The notes: generated by a model not told the origin, from the sequence alone. A stretch of DNA of 40,186 bases from Bradymonadales bacterium (GCA_007693605.1 REDG01000044.1:1-40186), one strand, 5' to 3'; positions 30,167 through 38,402 are shown, numbered from the stretch's first letter. Numbers and translations are program-made.

Positions 30167-31840
30167 TCAACGGTCGATTCGATGAACCGATCGCAGAAGC
30201 AGTAAGACTCCCACAGCGAGTGCAATAAAGGCCGAGATAGCCGCATTTCCGACCCAAGCAAACGAGAAGAATGTCCATAAGCCTGCCGCCCAAGAAAGCG
30301 CCACCACATGATAGGCCATCTCAATCAAGCTTTGGTGAGACTTTGCCTGAAGTCCGTCTTGAAACACGCGAATTCCCTCTTTGATTTCAGACAGCGACTT
30401 TCCCTCGCTGAAGATATGAAAGTCCGCAGGCTCCTTCGCCCAGTTCGAGCGAGCCAAGAGTCCCCAGCTTAAATAGGCCTCTCTTAAGGCCGGGACATCC
30501 TGCTCTGCATTGGCAATGAACATGACCTTTGGATAAATCACATCGAGGGCCTTTTTCTTTTTCTCTGAAAGCCTTCGAATCACAGTCGCCTTCTCGATGG
30601 GCATGACGCCCGCATGAGAAAACTTCAATCCCAAATCCTTTGAAAATCGTTTGGCCACATTTTCAGCGTCACCCGTGATCAGTCCCACATCGTAACCACA
30701 ATCGATGATCTCGTTCACCGTGTCGGCAGCCTCGGGCCGATAGTCGTCACGCAAAAGAACAAGGCCAAGAACCTGAGAGTCTCGCATCACCCAAACCACT
30801 GTGTCTTCACTTCCTTCCGCTTGCCAAAGAAGATCCGCCGGAACATCAGACGAGTTCAAACCCTGTTCATAGAGCCAAACCAAATTCCCAACAATCAGAG
30901 ACTCTTCTTTGCCCTCTCGAGTGACCTGCGTTTTGACACCCTTTCCGGCTTCGAGGGATTGATTCTTTATGGGGAGCAGCGAAAGCTTCTCGCTCTCAGC
31001 CTCCTGTACGATGGCCTGAGCATAAGGGTGCGAAGCCCCCTGCTCGGCGCTTGCCGCCATCTGCAAGACCTCTTTATGAGAAATGTTTTCAACACTCACC
31101 ACTCGTACAACCTTTGGAAGCCCGAGACTCAAGGTGCCAGTCTTATCAAAAGCAATCTGATTAACCTCTTCCATTCGATCGAGAGCCTCCGGTCTTCTGA
31201 CCCAAATACCCCGAGCAAAAGCTCGAATCTGAACACTCAAACGAATCAAAGGGGAGCTGTGTCGAGAGGAGAACGGGATGCAGAGAGCATAAAATCGAGC
31301 GGCGGCCTCTAGCCCCACTTGCCAAGAATCCGAGCGAGAGGCCCAAAAGAAAGCGACCGCCAGACCGGCACCAAGGAGCATAAACAGGCTGCCCCTCGCC
31401 GTCGCCGGGCTGTTCTCAATACTTGAATCGATGAGACCCTCGGTCGCTCTTTTTGTCTTCCAAACCTCGATCCATCGATTCTTCAGAATCAACTCGAGAC
31501 TCGGAATCCAAAGGGACAGAGCCACCACCCACGAGGCCCAAAGTAAAGGCTCACTGAACTTGCTCCAAAATTGCTGTTCAGAGCAGCCGACCACAATGAG
31601 CAAGAGAGCGGTCAAAGCGACAAACGAGCTACGAGTTGGGTGATAAAAAATTTGGGGCAAGTCTCTCCAGAAATGAAATCCAAAGACAAACACAGCCGTG
31701 AATCCCAAAATCCAAAAGACTAAGGGCGTTAACTCTCCAAAACCAAGCCCCAAAAATTCTGGCCAAAACAAAACCTGCATCACCAGAGCACAGATCGTTG
31801 CCAGAAGGGCAAATAGAGAAAGCGTGCGAGAGGAATTCAT
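30167..31840 (-). CDS. Degenerate heavy-metal P-type ATPase-like protein
   Basis: The core resembles P1B ATPases: the phosphorylation motif DKTGTLSLGLPKV, the ATP-binding SHP motif of ASAEQGASHPYAQAIV, GKGV, and the LITGD segment. But much is missing or altered. There is no actuator domain with TGE, the metal-binding CPC is replaced by LCIPFSS, and the hinge GDGxND is replaced by ANAEQDVPAL. At 557 residues it is about 150-250 shorter than full transporters. A P-type ATPase without the TGE loop cannot complete the usual cycle, so it is probably a non-transporting relative with a new role, or decaying. The frame is intact. The start ATG 31840 is preferred to 31882 because the membrane segment begins soon after. 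Confidence 0.75.
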   Translation of the reverse strand: MNSSRTLSLFALLATICALVMQVLFWPEFLGLGFGELTPLVFWILGFTAVFVFGFHFWRDLPQIFYHPTRSSFVALTALLLIVVGCSEQQFWSKFSEPLLWASWVVALSLWIPSLELILKNRWIEVWKTKRATEGLIDSSIENSPATARGSLFMLLGAGLAVAFFWASRSDSWQVGLEAAARFYALCIPFSSRHSSPLIRLSVQIRAFARGIWVRRPEALDRMEEVNQIAFDKTGTLSLGLPKVVRVVSVENISHKEVLQMAASAEQGASHPYAQAIVQEAESEKLSLLPIKNQSLEAGKGVKTQVTREGKEESLIVGNLVWLYEQGLNSSDVPADLLWQAEGSEDTVVWVMRDSQVLGLVLLRDDYRPEAADTVNEIIDCGYDVGLITGDAENVAKRFSKDLGLKFSHAGVMPIEKATVIRRLSEKKKKALDVIYPKVMFIANAEQDVPALREAYLSWGLLARSNWAKEPADFHIFSEGKSLSEIKEGIRVFQDGLQAKSHQSLIEMAYHVVALSWAAGLWTFFSFAWVGNAAISAFIALAVGVLLLLRSVHRIDR

Positions 31841-31903
31841 GGCCCCAAGACTAGACCCTTGTTGACGAGAGATACAACCCACAATTTAGAAATTTACGGC
31901 CCC

Positions 31904-31922
31904 AAAAGGGCGCTTAGCGATT
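31904..31922 (+). repeat. Short dispersed motif GGGCGCTTAGCGATTC, copy E
   Basis: This is a diverged copy of the GGGCSYTTAGCGAYWC motif seen at 133, 8527, 10169 and 18742, again in the same orientation and just downstream of the stop codon of a minus-strand gene. It overlaps a weak GCCC-CAAAA-GGGC hairpin. Confidence 0.4.
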
Positions 31923-32314
31923 CATGGATAGAGGCGATAAGGGTCTAAAGAAGAGTGATGCTCAAGAATCTTCCATTCTTCTTCCACCTTTTTATATAGA
32001 AAATGAAAGCGGGCGAAGGCCTTCTGTTGTGAGCTGTCTGCCCCTAGATACTCTAGGGAAAACCGGCCTGAATGAATAAAAAAGTCACCAAAGTCTCGAA
32101 AGAAAGAAAGTTCAAGCTTTGCCCGCGGCGCTCGCCGAAGAAACTTCTCGAAATATTCCTCGATCTCTTGAGGCTTCGTCTTCACCTCTGAAGAAAATGT
32201 CGGAAAGAATATGGCCTCTTCGGCATAGAGACCTGCCGCCTTCTTTGGATCGCCACTTTCAAGGGCCCGCCCCCAGTCTTCAAAAAGCTTCACGGCAAGT
32301 GCTTCTCTATTCAT
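31922..32314 (-). CDS. SnoaL-like/NTF2-fold protein
   Basis: This protein of 130 residues has the pattern of the NTF2/SnoaL superfamily used in small enzymes and binding proteins: an N-terminal helix with LFEDWGRALESGDPKKAAGLYAEEAIFFPTF, then EIEEYFEKFL and a beta-sheet ending in GRFSLEYL, ARFHFLYKKVEEEWKILEHHSS. It is closest by eye to the DUF4440 or CaMKII-association type. No catalytic residue set points to one reaction. The ATG at 32314 is the only good start. It is divergent from the MAPEG gene, 23 bases away. Confidence 0.8.
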   Translation of the reverse strand: MNREALAVKLFEDWGRALESGDPKKAAGLYAEEAIFFPTFSSEVKTKPQEIEEYFEKFLRRAPRAKLELSFFRDFGDFFIHSGRFSLEYLGADSSQQKAFARFHFLYKKVEEEWKILEHHSSLDPYRLYP

Positions 32315-32337
32315 CTCTTATACTTTAACCTGAGCCC

Positions 32338-32739
32338 ATGCCTGTGACCACTGCCACTTTTTTACTCCTGCTGCCGATCTATCTTCTTCTTAGTGTCGCC
32401 GTGATACGAAGAAGGCGAAAGACCCGGGTCCCGCTGGGATTTGGAAATGATGCGATTCTGGAAAAGAGAGTGAGTGCCCACAGTAATTTCGCCCAGTACG
32501 CGCCTTTGGCTCTCATCGGAATTTTGCTTTGCGAGCTGCGGGCTCTGCCCGAATTTCTGCTGGGGGCGGCTGGCCTAGCGATCTGCCTCGGGCGACTCTT
32601 GCATGCCTATGGTTTAACTCGACAAACTGAGAACTTTCGGTTCCGAGTGGCCGGAATGTTTTTGAGCTTTCTGTCACTAGGAATTTCAGGCTTCAGCCTT
32701 CTACTCAGTTTCTTGGGGCTAAAGTTCTTGGGGCTCTAG
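32338..32739 (+). CDS. MAPEG-family membrane protein
   Basis: This 133-residue integral membrane protein has four predicted helices. It carries the MAPEG signature in RVSAHSNFAQYAPLALIGILL and AICLGRLLHAYGLTRQ. Eukaryotic MAPEG members conjugate glutathione or synthesise leukotrienes and prostaglandin E; bacterial members are often uncharacterised, and the substrate cannot be predicted. The length is typical. It stands alone between a SnoaL-like gene on the other strand and a secreted protein gene 46 bases downstream. Confidence 0.85.
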   Translation: MPVTTATFLLLLPIYLLLSVAVIRRRRKTRVPLGFGNDAILEKRVSAHSNFAQYAPLALIGILLCELRALPEFLLGAAGLAICLGRLLHAYGLTRQTENFRFRVAGMFLSFLSLGISGFSLLLSFLGLKFLGL

Positions 32740-32785
32740 CTTCTGCTTGCTTTGGATCCCAGGTTCATGACAGCTTTTGAGGCTG

Positions 32786-33787
32786 ATGAGGGTTCGGGGA
32801 GCGATCGCATATCTACTATTATTCCTTTCTGCTTTGTTCGTTCGGCCTTTGGAGGGCAATAACTTAGCTTTCACCCCATTCCACAACCCCTGCAATCTTA
32901 TGGTTCAGGCGCTTAGCTCCTCTGAAATGCAGCGGGCTCGACAAGTCCTTGCAGAGGACAACTTTGTTGCGCGGCCACACTACCGAAGCCCTTCGTACTT
33001 TATAGAGGCTTCGGGCGAGAAGGAGATTGAGAAGATCGTCTCTGAGCTGTTGGACGGCCTAGAGCCAGACATTGAGCGGCTTGTGTTTATAGGGCGATCC
33101 ATGAGCGGAATTCAAGCCTATTTGAGGGGAAGGGCTCTGCACGATACGACGCTACCACCCGTCACAGACTTTCCGTTCTCCATTGGCCGCTCAAATCAGG
33201 CCATTTCAAACGAACAGCGAGTGGGCCTCCGAAGGCATCTTGCCGAACATCAATTGGACCCCATGACTCTTCGCTCTCAGTCGGGAAGAGTCCTTCTTTT
33301 GGACTTTGTCTACTCGGGCTCCAGCCTTGTCAGCTTGTTGGCAGAGATTTCGAAATGGGCTGATGAACTCCAACTGAACTCAATGCTTTCTCAGAAGATA
33401 GCCATTCAAGCCTACTATCCCGCAAGACTTTTGGCGGCCACTCATCTGCGCGGAATTGCCCGAGAGTCAGCGCGGGAGTTGGGGCAATGGGTTGAACCGA
33501 CAGAACTCGAGATTGAGGAGGCAACATTAAGGCTGCGGCTTCCGAGAAAAGATGAAATCAGAGCTCTAGCGAGCCAAGTCCGCGCCACAGCCATTTCAGA
33601 CGAACTCTATGTTTACGCCGGAATTCATGGGCCACAAGCTCAAGCTTCATTTACGCCCGATCTATGGGTATCAGGAACAGGCCCGAACGACTCGTTTGAT
33701 GCTCGAGCCCTTACTGAACTAGAGTACTTGTTTAGTTTAGGTGCTCGCTCCAGCAGTCCTATCGGAGCATTGCTCAGCGAGCCTTGA
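32786..33787 (+). CDS. Secreted protein with a possible phosphoribosyltransferase-like motif
   Basis: I do not recognise the family. The first 22 residues form a signal peptide (IAYLLLFLSALFV followed by a short polar end). The central part contains LLLDFVYSGSSLVSLLAEI, which resembles the PRPP-binding loop (hydrophobics, then DDxxxTGxT) of type I phosphoribosyltransferases, and an earlier VFIGRSMSGIQAYLRG could be the matching first strand-loop. An enzyme of that fold outside the cytoplasm would be unusual, so the likeness may be structural only. The ATG at 32786 is preferred over a TTG at 32777. The last 51 bases overlap the convergent NtrC-like gene. Confidence 0.55.
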   Translation: MRVRGAIAYLLLFLSALFVRPLEGNNLAFTPFHNPCNLMVQALSSSEMQRARQVLAEDNFVARPHYRSPSYFIEASGEKEIEKIVSELLDGLEPDIERLVFIGRSMSGIQAYLRGRALHDTTLPPVTDFPFSIGRSNQAISNEQRVGLRRHLAEHQLDPMTLRSQSGRVLLLDFVYSGSSLVSLLAEISKWADELQLNSMLSQKIAIQAYYPARLLAATHLRGIARESARELGQWVEPTELEIEEATLRLRLPRKDEIRALASQVRATAISDELYVYAGIHGPQAQASFTPDLWVSGTGPNDSFDARALTELEYLFSLGARSSSPIGALLSEP

Positions 33788-35167
33788 AGCCTTGGTCGCC
33801 TTGTGAATCTTGTAGACCTTTAGCTTGGTATACAAATGAGAGCGGTCCATCCCAAGCTCAGCCGCCAGCTTTGAAATATTGCCTTCGCAGCGTTGATACT
33901 CATCGACAAGAATCTTTCTCTCAAAGGCCGCGACTCTCTCATAGAGCTTTCGATTTCCAGAATCCTCAACTGGCTCCCAATCACTCTCAAGCTGCTCTCC
34001 CAAAATCTGGGCAGGCAAGTCTTCTGTGTCAACGACATGCCCGTCAATGACGGCGGTCAAATACGCAATCATATTGCTCAGCTCTCGCACATTCCCCGGC
34101 CATCGATAGCTCTTCATGGTGGCCATCGCCTCGTCGGTAAAGCTGATTCTCTTTTCTCCTGAAGCGTGTTTTTCACAAAAGAAATCCACCAACTCGGCAA
34201 AGTCTTGCATTCGTTCTCTAAGCGGGGGCACGAAGAGAGGAACAACATTTAATCTCTGATACAAATCTTCTTTAAACTTCCCCTCTTTTACCAAATCCAA
34301 AAGGTTCTTGTTCGTGGCACACACAACTTGAAACTCCAGTGGAATGACCCGCGAAGAGCCCAGTCGAGTGATTTCCTTTTCTTGAATAACCCGCAGCAAC
34401 TTCGCTTGAATCTCTAAGGGCATATTGGCGATCTCATCGAAGTAGATCACTCCCCCGTTTGCTTCTTCAAACGCCCCTTTTCGAAACTCTGTCGCTCCGG
34501 TGAACGCGCCTTTTTCATGACCAAACAGCAAACTCTCGGCCACCGTGCTCTGAATGGTAGAGCTGTCAATCGCCACAAAGGGCTGCAAATTGCCTTTGGC
34601 GTCAGTTGGACGAAGCGATCTCGCAACGACTTCTTTCCCCGTCCCAGTCTCTCCCGTAATCACCACATTGACCCAAGAATTTTTGACCTTTTCGATCATT
34701 CTTCTCAACTGCTCGATCTTGGGATGAGTCCCGATCAATGATTTGCCTTGATGTTGCTTTTTGGTCTCGGCCTGAGCCTGTTCATTCTTTTCAACAAGCT
34801 GCTGCATCTCAAGCACCCGCTTTAGACTGTGGAGCAGGTCTTCAGGCTCTGAATCTTTTGGAATGTAATCAATCGCACCTAGGCGCATCGCCTCGCGAAT
34901 CACATCGAAGTCACGAAGCCCGCTGGCCATGACGATTGGAATCTCGGGGTCGGCTTCTCTTAGTTGGGGGATATACTCTAGGCCTTCTGTCTGGGTGCGC
35001 ATTCGCACATCTAGGAGGATGATCTGAAACCGCTGACTCTTCACAAGAGTCAGTGCGTCGTCACCGTTCCCCGCAAACTTCACTTCAAAGTGGTCGCGAA
35101 GAAAGGCTCGCATTGAAAGTTGAAAAATTTCCTCATCATCGACAATCAAAAGTTTTGGCTTGCTCAT
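33737..35167 (-). CDS. Sigma-54-dependent response regulator, NtrC type
   Basis: Three domains are clear: a receiver with phospho-acceptor Asp53 in ILLDVRM and conserved Lys in YIPKD, an AAA+ core with GETGTGKE and the sigma-54-contact loop GAFTGA, and a C-terminal Fis-type helix-turn-helix (SKLAAELGMDRSHLYTKLK). It would be phosphorylated by a partner histidine kinase and switch on sigma-54 promoters. No kinase gene lies next to it, so it is an orphan regulator here. The ATG has a perfect AAGGAGG seven bases upstream, inside a possible hairpin. Its 3' end overlaps the upstream secreted-protein gene on the other strand. Confidence 0.94.
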   Translation of the reverse strand: MSKPKLLIVDDEEIFQLSMRAFLRDHFEVKFAGNGDDALTLVKSQRFQIILLDVRMRTQTEGLEYIPQLREADPEIPIVMASGLRDFDVIREAMRLGAIDYIPKDSEPEDLLHSLKRVLEMQQLVEKNEQAQAETKKQHQGKSLIGTHPKIEQLRRMIEKVKNSWVNVVITGETGTGKEVVARSLRPTDAKGNLQPFVAIDSSTIQSTVAESLLFGHEKGAFTGATEFRKGAFEEANGGVIYFDEIANMPLEIQAKLLRVIQEKEITRLGSSRVIPLEFQVVCATNKNLLDLVKEGKFKEDLYQRLNVVPLFVPPLRERMQDFAELVDFFCEKHASGEKRISFTDEAMATMKSYRWPGNVRELSNMIAYLTAVIDGHVVDTEDLPAQILGEQLESDWEPVEDSGNRKLYERVAAFERKILVDEYQRCEGNISKLAAELGMDRSHLYTKLKVYKIHKATKASRLAEQCSDRTAGAST

Positions 35168-35172
35168 TTAAC

Positions 35173-35201
35173 CGCCTCCTTAGCCCCTTTTTAAAGAGGC
35201 G
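35173..35201 (-). promoter_or_regulatory. Possible hairpin hiding the ribosome binding site of the NtrC-like gene
   Basis: On the minus strand CGCCTC (35201-35196) can pair with GAGGCG (35178-35173), which overlaps the AAGGAGG ribosome binding site. The same left arm can pair instead with AAAGGGGC just after it (loop AA), which would leave the site free. The two are mutually exclusive, as in translational switches. Short stems of this size also arise by chance. Confidence 0.35.
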
Positions 35202-35441
35202 TCAAAGGGGGCAGCTCCGATTCCTGCATCCCATTCTGTGAGCCGCCACTGAGGCTCTTCTCGTTATCGATGAAGGGATGTGAAAGAGGGTGGGTTGGGG
35301 CCTGAATGCCCCATGAGGCTCGAGTCTGCAAAAATTTCTCGCCGAATAGGCCGCGAATTTCGGCCCTAGGAGGGCTGGTCAGCTCAGAGATCTGGCCCCT
35401 GTCTTGCACCTTTGTTCAGACAGGTGCGCTTATATCGTTTC

Positions 35442-36659
35442 ATGCTACTCCAAGTTCTTGTGGGCTGTCTGTCTGGCTTTCTGCTCACGCCCAGCTTTGC
35501 AGAGAGCCCAAGTGAGCTTGATCAGGAATTCTGGGAGCTCTTAAACTCCGATCTCTCCCAGCCAGATGCTTGGGCTAGAAACATGAAAGCCTTTATCCAA
35601 AAGATTGACCTCTCGGATATGCCGGACTACCGCTCACTCCCCCCTTTTGAAGAAATCAGCTCGCAGTCTTTTGAAGTAAGTGAGGCTCGTCGCCGCTTCT
35701 ACAATGCCTTCGTGAGATTTAGATCGGAAGATGGCCAGCAAACGGCCTGGTATATACAAACCAGGCTTCCCCAGTATGTTGACCAAATTCTCGAAGAGAC
35801 TAAAAAGGCAGTCTGCCACTCTAGTGAACCTGCCGAGCCGTTTTTTGATGGTGTGAGGGGCCAACTACCTCAACGGCCGACTTCAAGGCCAACGAACAAA
35901 GAGCCAGAACAAATCAGTGCCGAGTTGATGGAGGACTTTCGAAGAATCCAAGAATTGAATTTGTCGGGAAGATACAAACTAAACACGAGTAATGGACGGA
36001 TAGCTGCAAGAAATGAGTTGTGGTCCAAAATTCACGAATGGCACAAAGGGGACGATGAGCGGGCGATTCAATTGGCTGTCGCCATTACGCTCTACGGAGA
36101 GTTTAGAGGCCATTGGCGAGATGCCCATGGCTATTACTTTATGAAGGTCGTCGAAAATCGAAGAGATCAGAATTTCAGAGACTACTTTGAGCATGATTAT
36201 TATACGGAGACCATCACCCTAAGACCGGATCGCAGGCCGATTAGTGAGGGCTGGCTTGTGGGCACGGTCGCACCCTATGCATTAGAGCCCAACACCATGA
36301 CCACCTGGCACTCCATCGAGGGCGGAAGAAATCTTATGGATATTCTGACCATGGACTTGGATAACTTTGTCAATAGAACGGCCCTCAATCGAATCGCCAG
36401 TTTTATCGGAGACTATTGGGCCGGCAACTATGAAATGACGGAAAACTATCCGGACATAAATGAACTGACCTCTTACGATTCTCCACGCCATCCAGGGGTC
36501 CAAGAGGAAAGCGGAAACATGCATGTCTTGCGACCACTCCCTGAGATCAAAAACTCTCGAACCGGCAAAGCTTCATCCGTCAACCCCGACAGCTTCCGCC
36601 CCGGAGACGACAAAACCGTCCGAGAAAAGCGGCAGCCCGCAAAGACCCCTAGAATGTGA
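35442..36659 (+). CDS. Secreted protein with a SleB-like hydrolase signature (weak)
   Basis: The ATG at 35442 begins a clean signal peptide (LLQVLVGCLSGFLLTPSFA, cut after SFA), so the protein of about 405 residues is exported. The middle contains AVAITLYGEFRGHWRDAHGYYFMKVVENRRD, which resembles the active region of SleB-like cell-wall hydrolases (YGEARGE then VVxNR) with the Glu conserved. The remainder, including the Pro-rich and charged C-terminal tail, is unknown to me. A peptidoglycan-related role is therefore only suggested. A TTG at 35412 would add ten residues before the signal peptide. Its 3' end faces the riboswitch-like element on the other strand. Confidence 0.6.
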   Translation: MLLQVLVGCLSGFLLTPSFAESPSELDQEFWELLNSDLSQPDAWARNMKAFIQKIDLSDMPDYRSLPPFEEISSQSFEVSEARRRFYNAFVRFRSEDGQQTAWYIQTRLPQYVDQILEETKKAVCHSSEPAEPFFDGVRGQLPQRPTSRPTNKEPEQISAELMEDFRRIQELNLSGRYKLNTSNGRIAARNELWSKIHEWHKGDDERAIQLAVAITLYGEFRGHWRDAHGYYFMKVVENRRDQNFRDYFEHDYYTETITLRPDRRPISEGWLVGTVAPYALEPNTMTTWHSIEGGRNLMDILTMDLDNFVNRTALNRIASFIGDYWAGNYEMTENYPDINELTSYDSPRHPGVQEESGNMHVLRPLPEIKNSRTGKASSVNPDSFRPGDDKTVREKRQPAKTPRM

Positions 36660-36669
36660 TCTCTTTGGT

Positions 36670-36756
36670 GGGGATCGATCAGCATTACCTGGATCAAGTT
36701 ATAGAGTCGCCGAGTTCACTCGGCCTCTCAGCCACCAATCAGTGGCTCCCCTGTGT
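36670..36756 (-). promoter_or_regulatory. TPP-riboswitch-like (THI box) element, orphan
   Basis: On the minus strand the order of conserved thiamine-pyrophosphate aptamer blocks is present. ACACAGGGGAGCC is followed by a GCCAC/GGTGGC stem, the CUGAGAG block that binds the pyrimidine side, an extra GCCGAG/CTCGGC hairpin, then TTGATCCAGGTAATGCTGA, close to the consensus CUGAUCYRGRUAAURCYRG. The 3' end is CGATCCCC instead of the usual GCGNAGGGA, so the end is degenerate or altered. No minus-strand gene follows; transcription would run into the 3' end of the secreted-protein gene. Length, about 87 bases, fits the class. Confidence 0.65.
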
Positions 36757-36790
36757 ATCTGGATCATGTACAATCGAAAGCCCTCTGCCC

Positions 36791-36810
36791 GTCAGTTTTC
36801 TATAACTGAC
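36791..36810. other. 7-base perfect hairpin
   Basis: GTCAGTT and AACTGAC pair exactly around a six-base loop. No T-run follows on either side. It lies upstream of the riboswitch-like element on its strand, between it and the AT-rich island, and could be a terminator remnant. Between here and 36977 the sequence is very AT-rich and I see no gene. Confidence 0.5.
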
Positions 36811-36977
36811 GAACGAGCTTATTCGGATCTCAGTGAAACCCCAAAACAACTATACAATCCTTAAGAGAGCCGAATCCGTCCATCGATAAATGGCCGGGTT
36901 AGAATAAAAAACATTATAAAACAGTATGAATAGAATTTTATACCTAACTAATTGTTATTTAATATTTATTTAAAAGG

Positions 36978-37006
36978 TTGAATAAAATTATATAAACTAA
37001 TATAGT
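36978..37006 (+). promoter_or_regulatory. Sigma-70 promoter giving a leaderless mRNA for the nucleotidyltransferase gene
   Basis: TTGAAT (36978-36983), a 17-base spacer and TATAGT (37001-37006) lie just before the ATG at 37013. Transcription would begin at or next to the ATG. No ribosome binding site exists in this AT-only stretch, which supports leaderless translation. Confidence 0.65.
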
Positions 37007-37012
37007 ATATAT

Positions 37013-37573
37013 ATGAGAAAGCTCCCCTATTTCAACCCAATTGAGTTGATGAAAGAGTTTGATGAGTTTCTGTCTGCCCAAAGCCACAAGTTTGAGGCGG
37101 TCCTCATCGGATCCGGGGCAATGAATATTCTCGGGCTATTGGAGTCGAGAACTGTCGACTTAGACATTCTTGATCCGAAAATCCCGCCCCAGATTCTTAA
37201 GCTTGCTCTCGATTTTCGTGAATTGAAGCTGTCACAGGGTGTTGAGCTGCAGGAGAGTTGGATTAACAATGGTCCTTCCTCATTGCTCAATCATCTTCCA
37301 AAAGATTGGAGCACACGAGTTCAACCTCTATTCAAAGGAAAGGCCCTCACACTGGTCACCCTTGGTCGCCAGGAACTCTTCATGGATAAGCTCTGGGGGT
37401 ACTGTGACACTCGTACGGCAGATAAAACGGTAATTCTGAACCTTCGGCCTACGCGCAAGGAGCTTAAAACTGCTGCGGAGTGGGTTAAAAAACAAGAGGG
37501 CAACCCTGAATGGCCAAAACATGTTGATGATTGCGTGGCAGACATCGAAGAGGCGCTGGCATATGAAGAATAA
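37013..37573 (+). CDS. Nucleotidyltransferase-fold protein (AbiEii/DUF6036-like), possible toxin
   Basis: The N-terminal half has the minimal nucleotidyltransferase signature: AVLIGSGAMNILGLLESRTVDLDIL (about residues 29-53), with the GSG loop and the DLD metal pair after an Arg-Thr turn. This is as in AbiEii-type toxins of type IV toxin-antitoxin systems and the DUF6036 relatives. A helical C-terminus (RKELKTAAEWVKKQEG) follows. It is followed by an HTH protein gene overlapping by 11 bases. The stretch before it is far more AT-rich than the rest of the window, a sign of transfer. Alternative: a nucleotidyltransferase for another small substrate; no activity can be proved here. Confidence 0.75.
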   Translation: MRKLPYFNPIELMKEFDEFLSAQSHKFEAVLIGSGAMNILGLLESRTVDLDILDPKIPPQILKLALDFRELKLSQGVELQESWINNGPSSLLNHLPKDWSTRVQPLFKGKALTLVTLGRQELFMDKLWGYCDTRTADKTVILNLRPTRKELKTAAEWVKKQEGNPEWPKHVDDCVADIEEALAYEE

Positions 37574-38291
37574 TCAGCTCTTTCACATCAAGACAGGTCA
37601 AGATCTTGCCAACGACTTTCATGCGATTGGAGCTAACTTCGCGGCGGACGAGAAGCGCACTGACCCAAATATTGAAGCGACACTTGTGTCCGCCTCCATT
37701 GAGGGCATCCATATGGATGATCATCGTTTTCGAGGAGTTTTGGTTGATTGGATTGATGCCCATTCACTTCGCATTAATGTCGAAAGCTTGACGAGACTTG
37801 TTCGCCAGTTGCCGGAAAAGGAATACAAATTTGTTCTAATCTTTTGGAGCGCTATAGCGCAAAGGCTCGCGAACTCAGACCCTCGCTTTCGTCGCTTAGC
37901 GGGCCTTTACAAGGGAAAGAGGCTCGACTTTCTAGACCGAAACATGAAAGGCGAAGAAAAGCGCATCACAGACATGTTCATTGACTTAAAGGGTCTGGAC
38001 GAACGCTTCGAGGGCACCTGTATTAGAGCGCCAAAAAATGCTTTCCCGCATCGCCCGTCTCAGATTTTCAAAGCCGCCTCAATAGCCAAAACTCACATGC
38101 CATTTCGCTACCGAACGATGATGGGAGCAAGTTTTCGTGCCGATGTATGGGCCCTACTTAGAAGAAAACCAGACACCACCGCCTATCAACTTGCAAAACT
38201 CGTTGGATGCTCAACCACAACTGCCTTGAGGGTAAAACATGACTATGAGATCCTAAAGAGAGACTACTCTAATCGATCTCGTGCCGCTTGA
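37563..38291 (+). CDS. HTH protein partnered with the nucleotidyltransferase, family unknown
   Basis: I do not recognise the family. The C-terminal 45 residues, with DTTAYQLAKLVGCSTTTALRVKHDYEI, form a typical helix-turn-helix. The first 190 residues are mostly helical and mixed-charge, with no known catalytic motif. The ATG at 37563 overlaps the end of the upstream gene, and GAGG lies 11 bases upstream, so the two are coupled. In the AbiE system the antitoxin carries its winged helix at the N-terminus; here it is at the C-terminus and the gene order is reversed. It may therefore be the antitoxin and repressor of a related but different pair. Confidence 0.65.
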   Translation: MKNNQLFHIKTGQDLANDFHAIGANFAADEKRTDPNIEATLVSASIEGIHMDDHRFRGVLVDWIDAHSLRINVESLTRLVRQLPEKEYKFVLIFWSAIAQRLANSDPRFRRLAGLYKGKRLDFLDRNMKGEEKRITDMFIDLKGLDERFEGTCIRAPKNAFPHRPSQIFKAASIAKTHMPFRYRTMMGASFRADVWALLRRKPDTTAYQLAKLVGCSTTTALRVKHDYEILKRDYSNRSRAA

Positions 38292-38402
38292 GGTTCCAAA
38301 AGTAGCTCCACAAAAGAGGTGTTCAGCCGACGAATATCAGGAGTAGGCAGGTGAGCAAAGGCCTGGGCATCCCGACATTTTTTACCGCCCCCACTGGACA
38401 TA

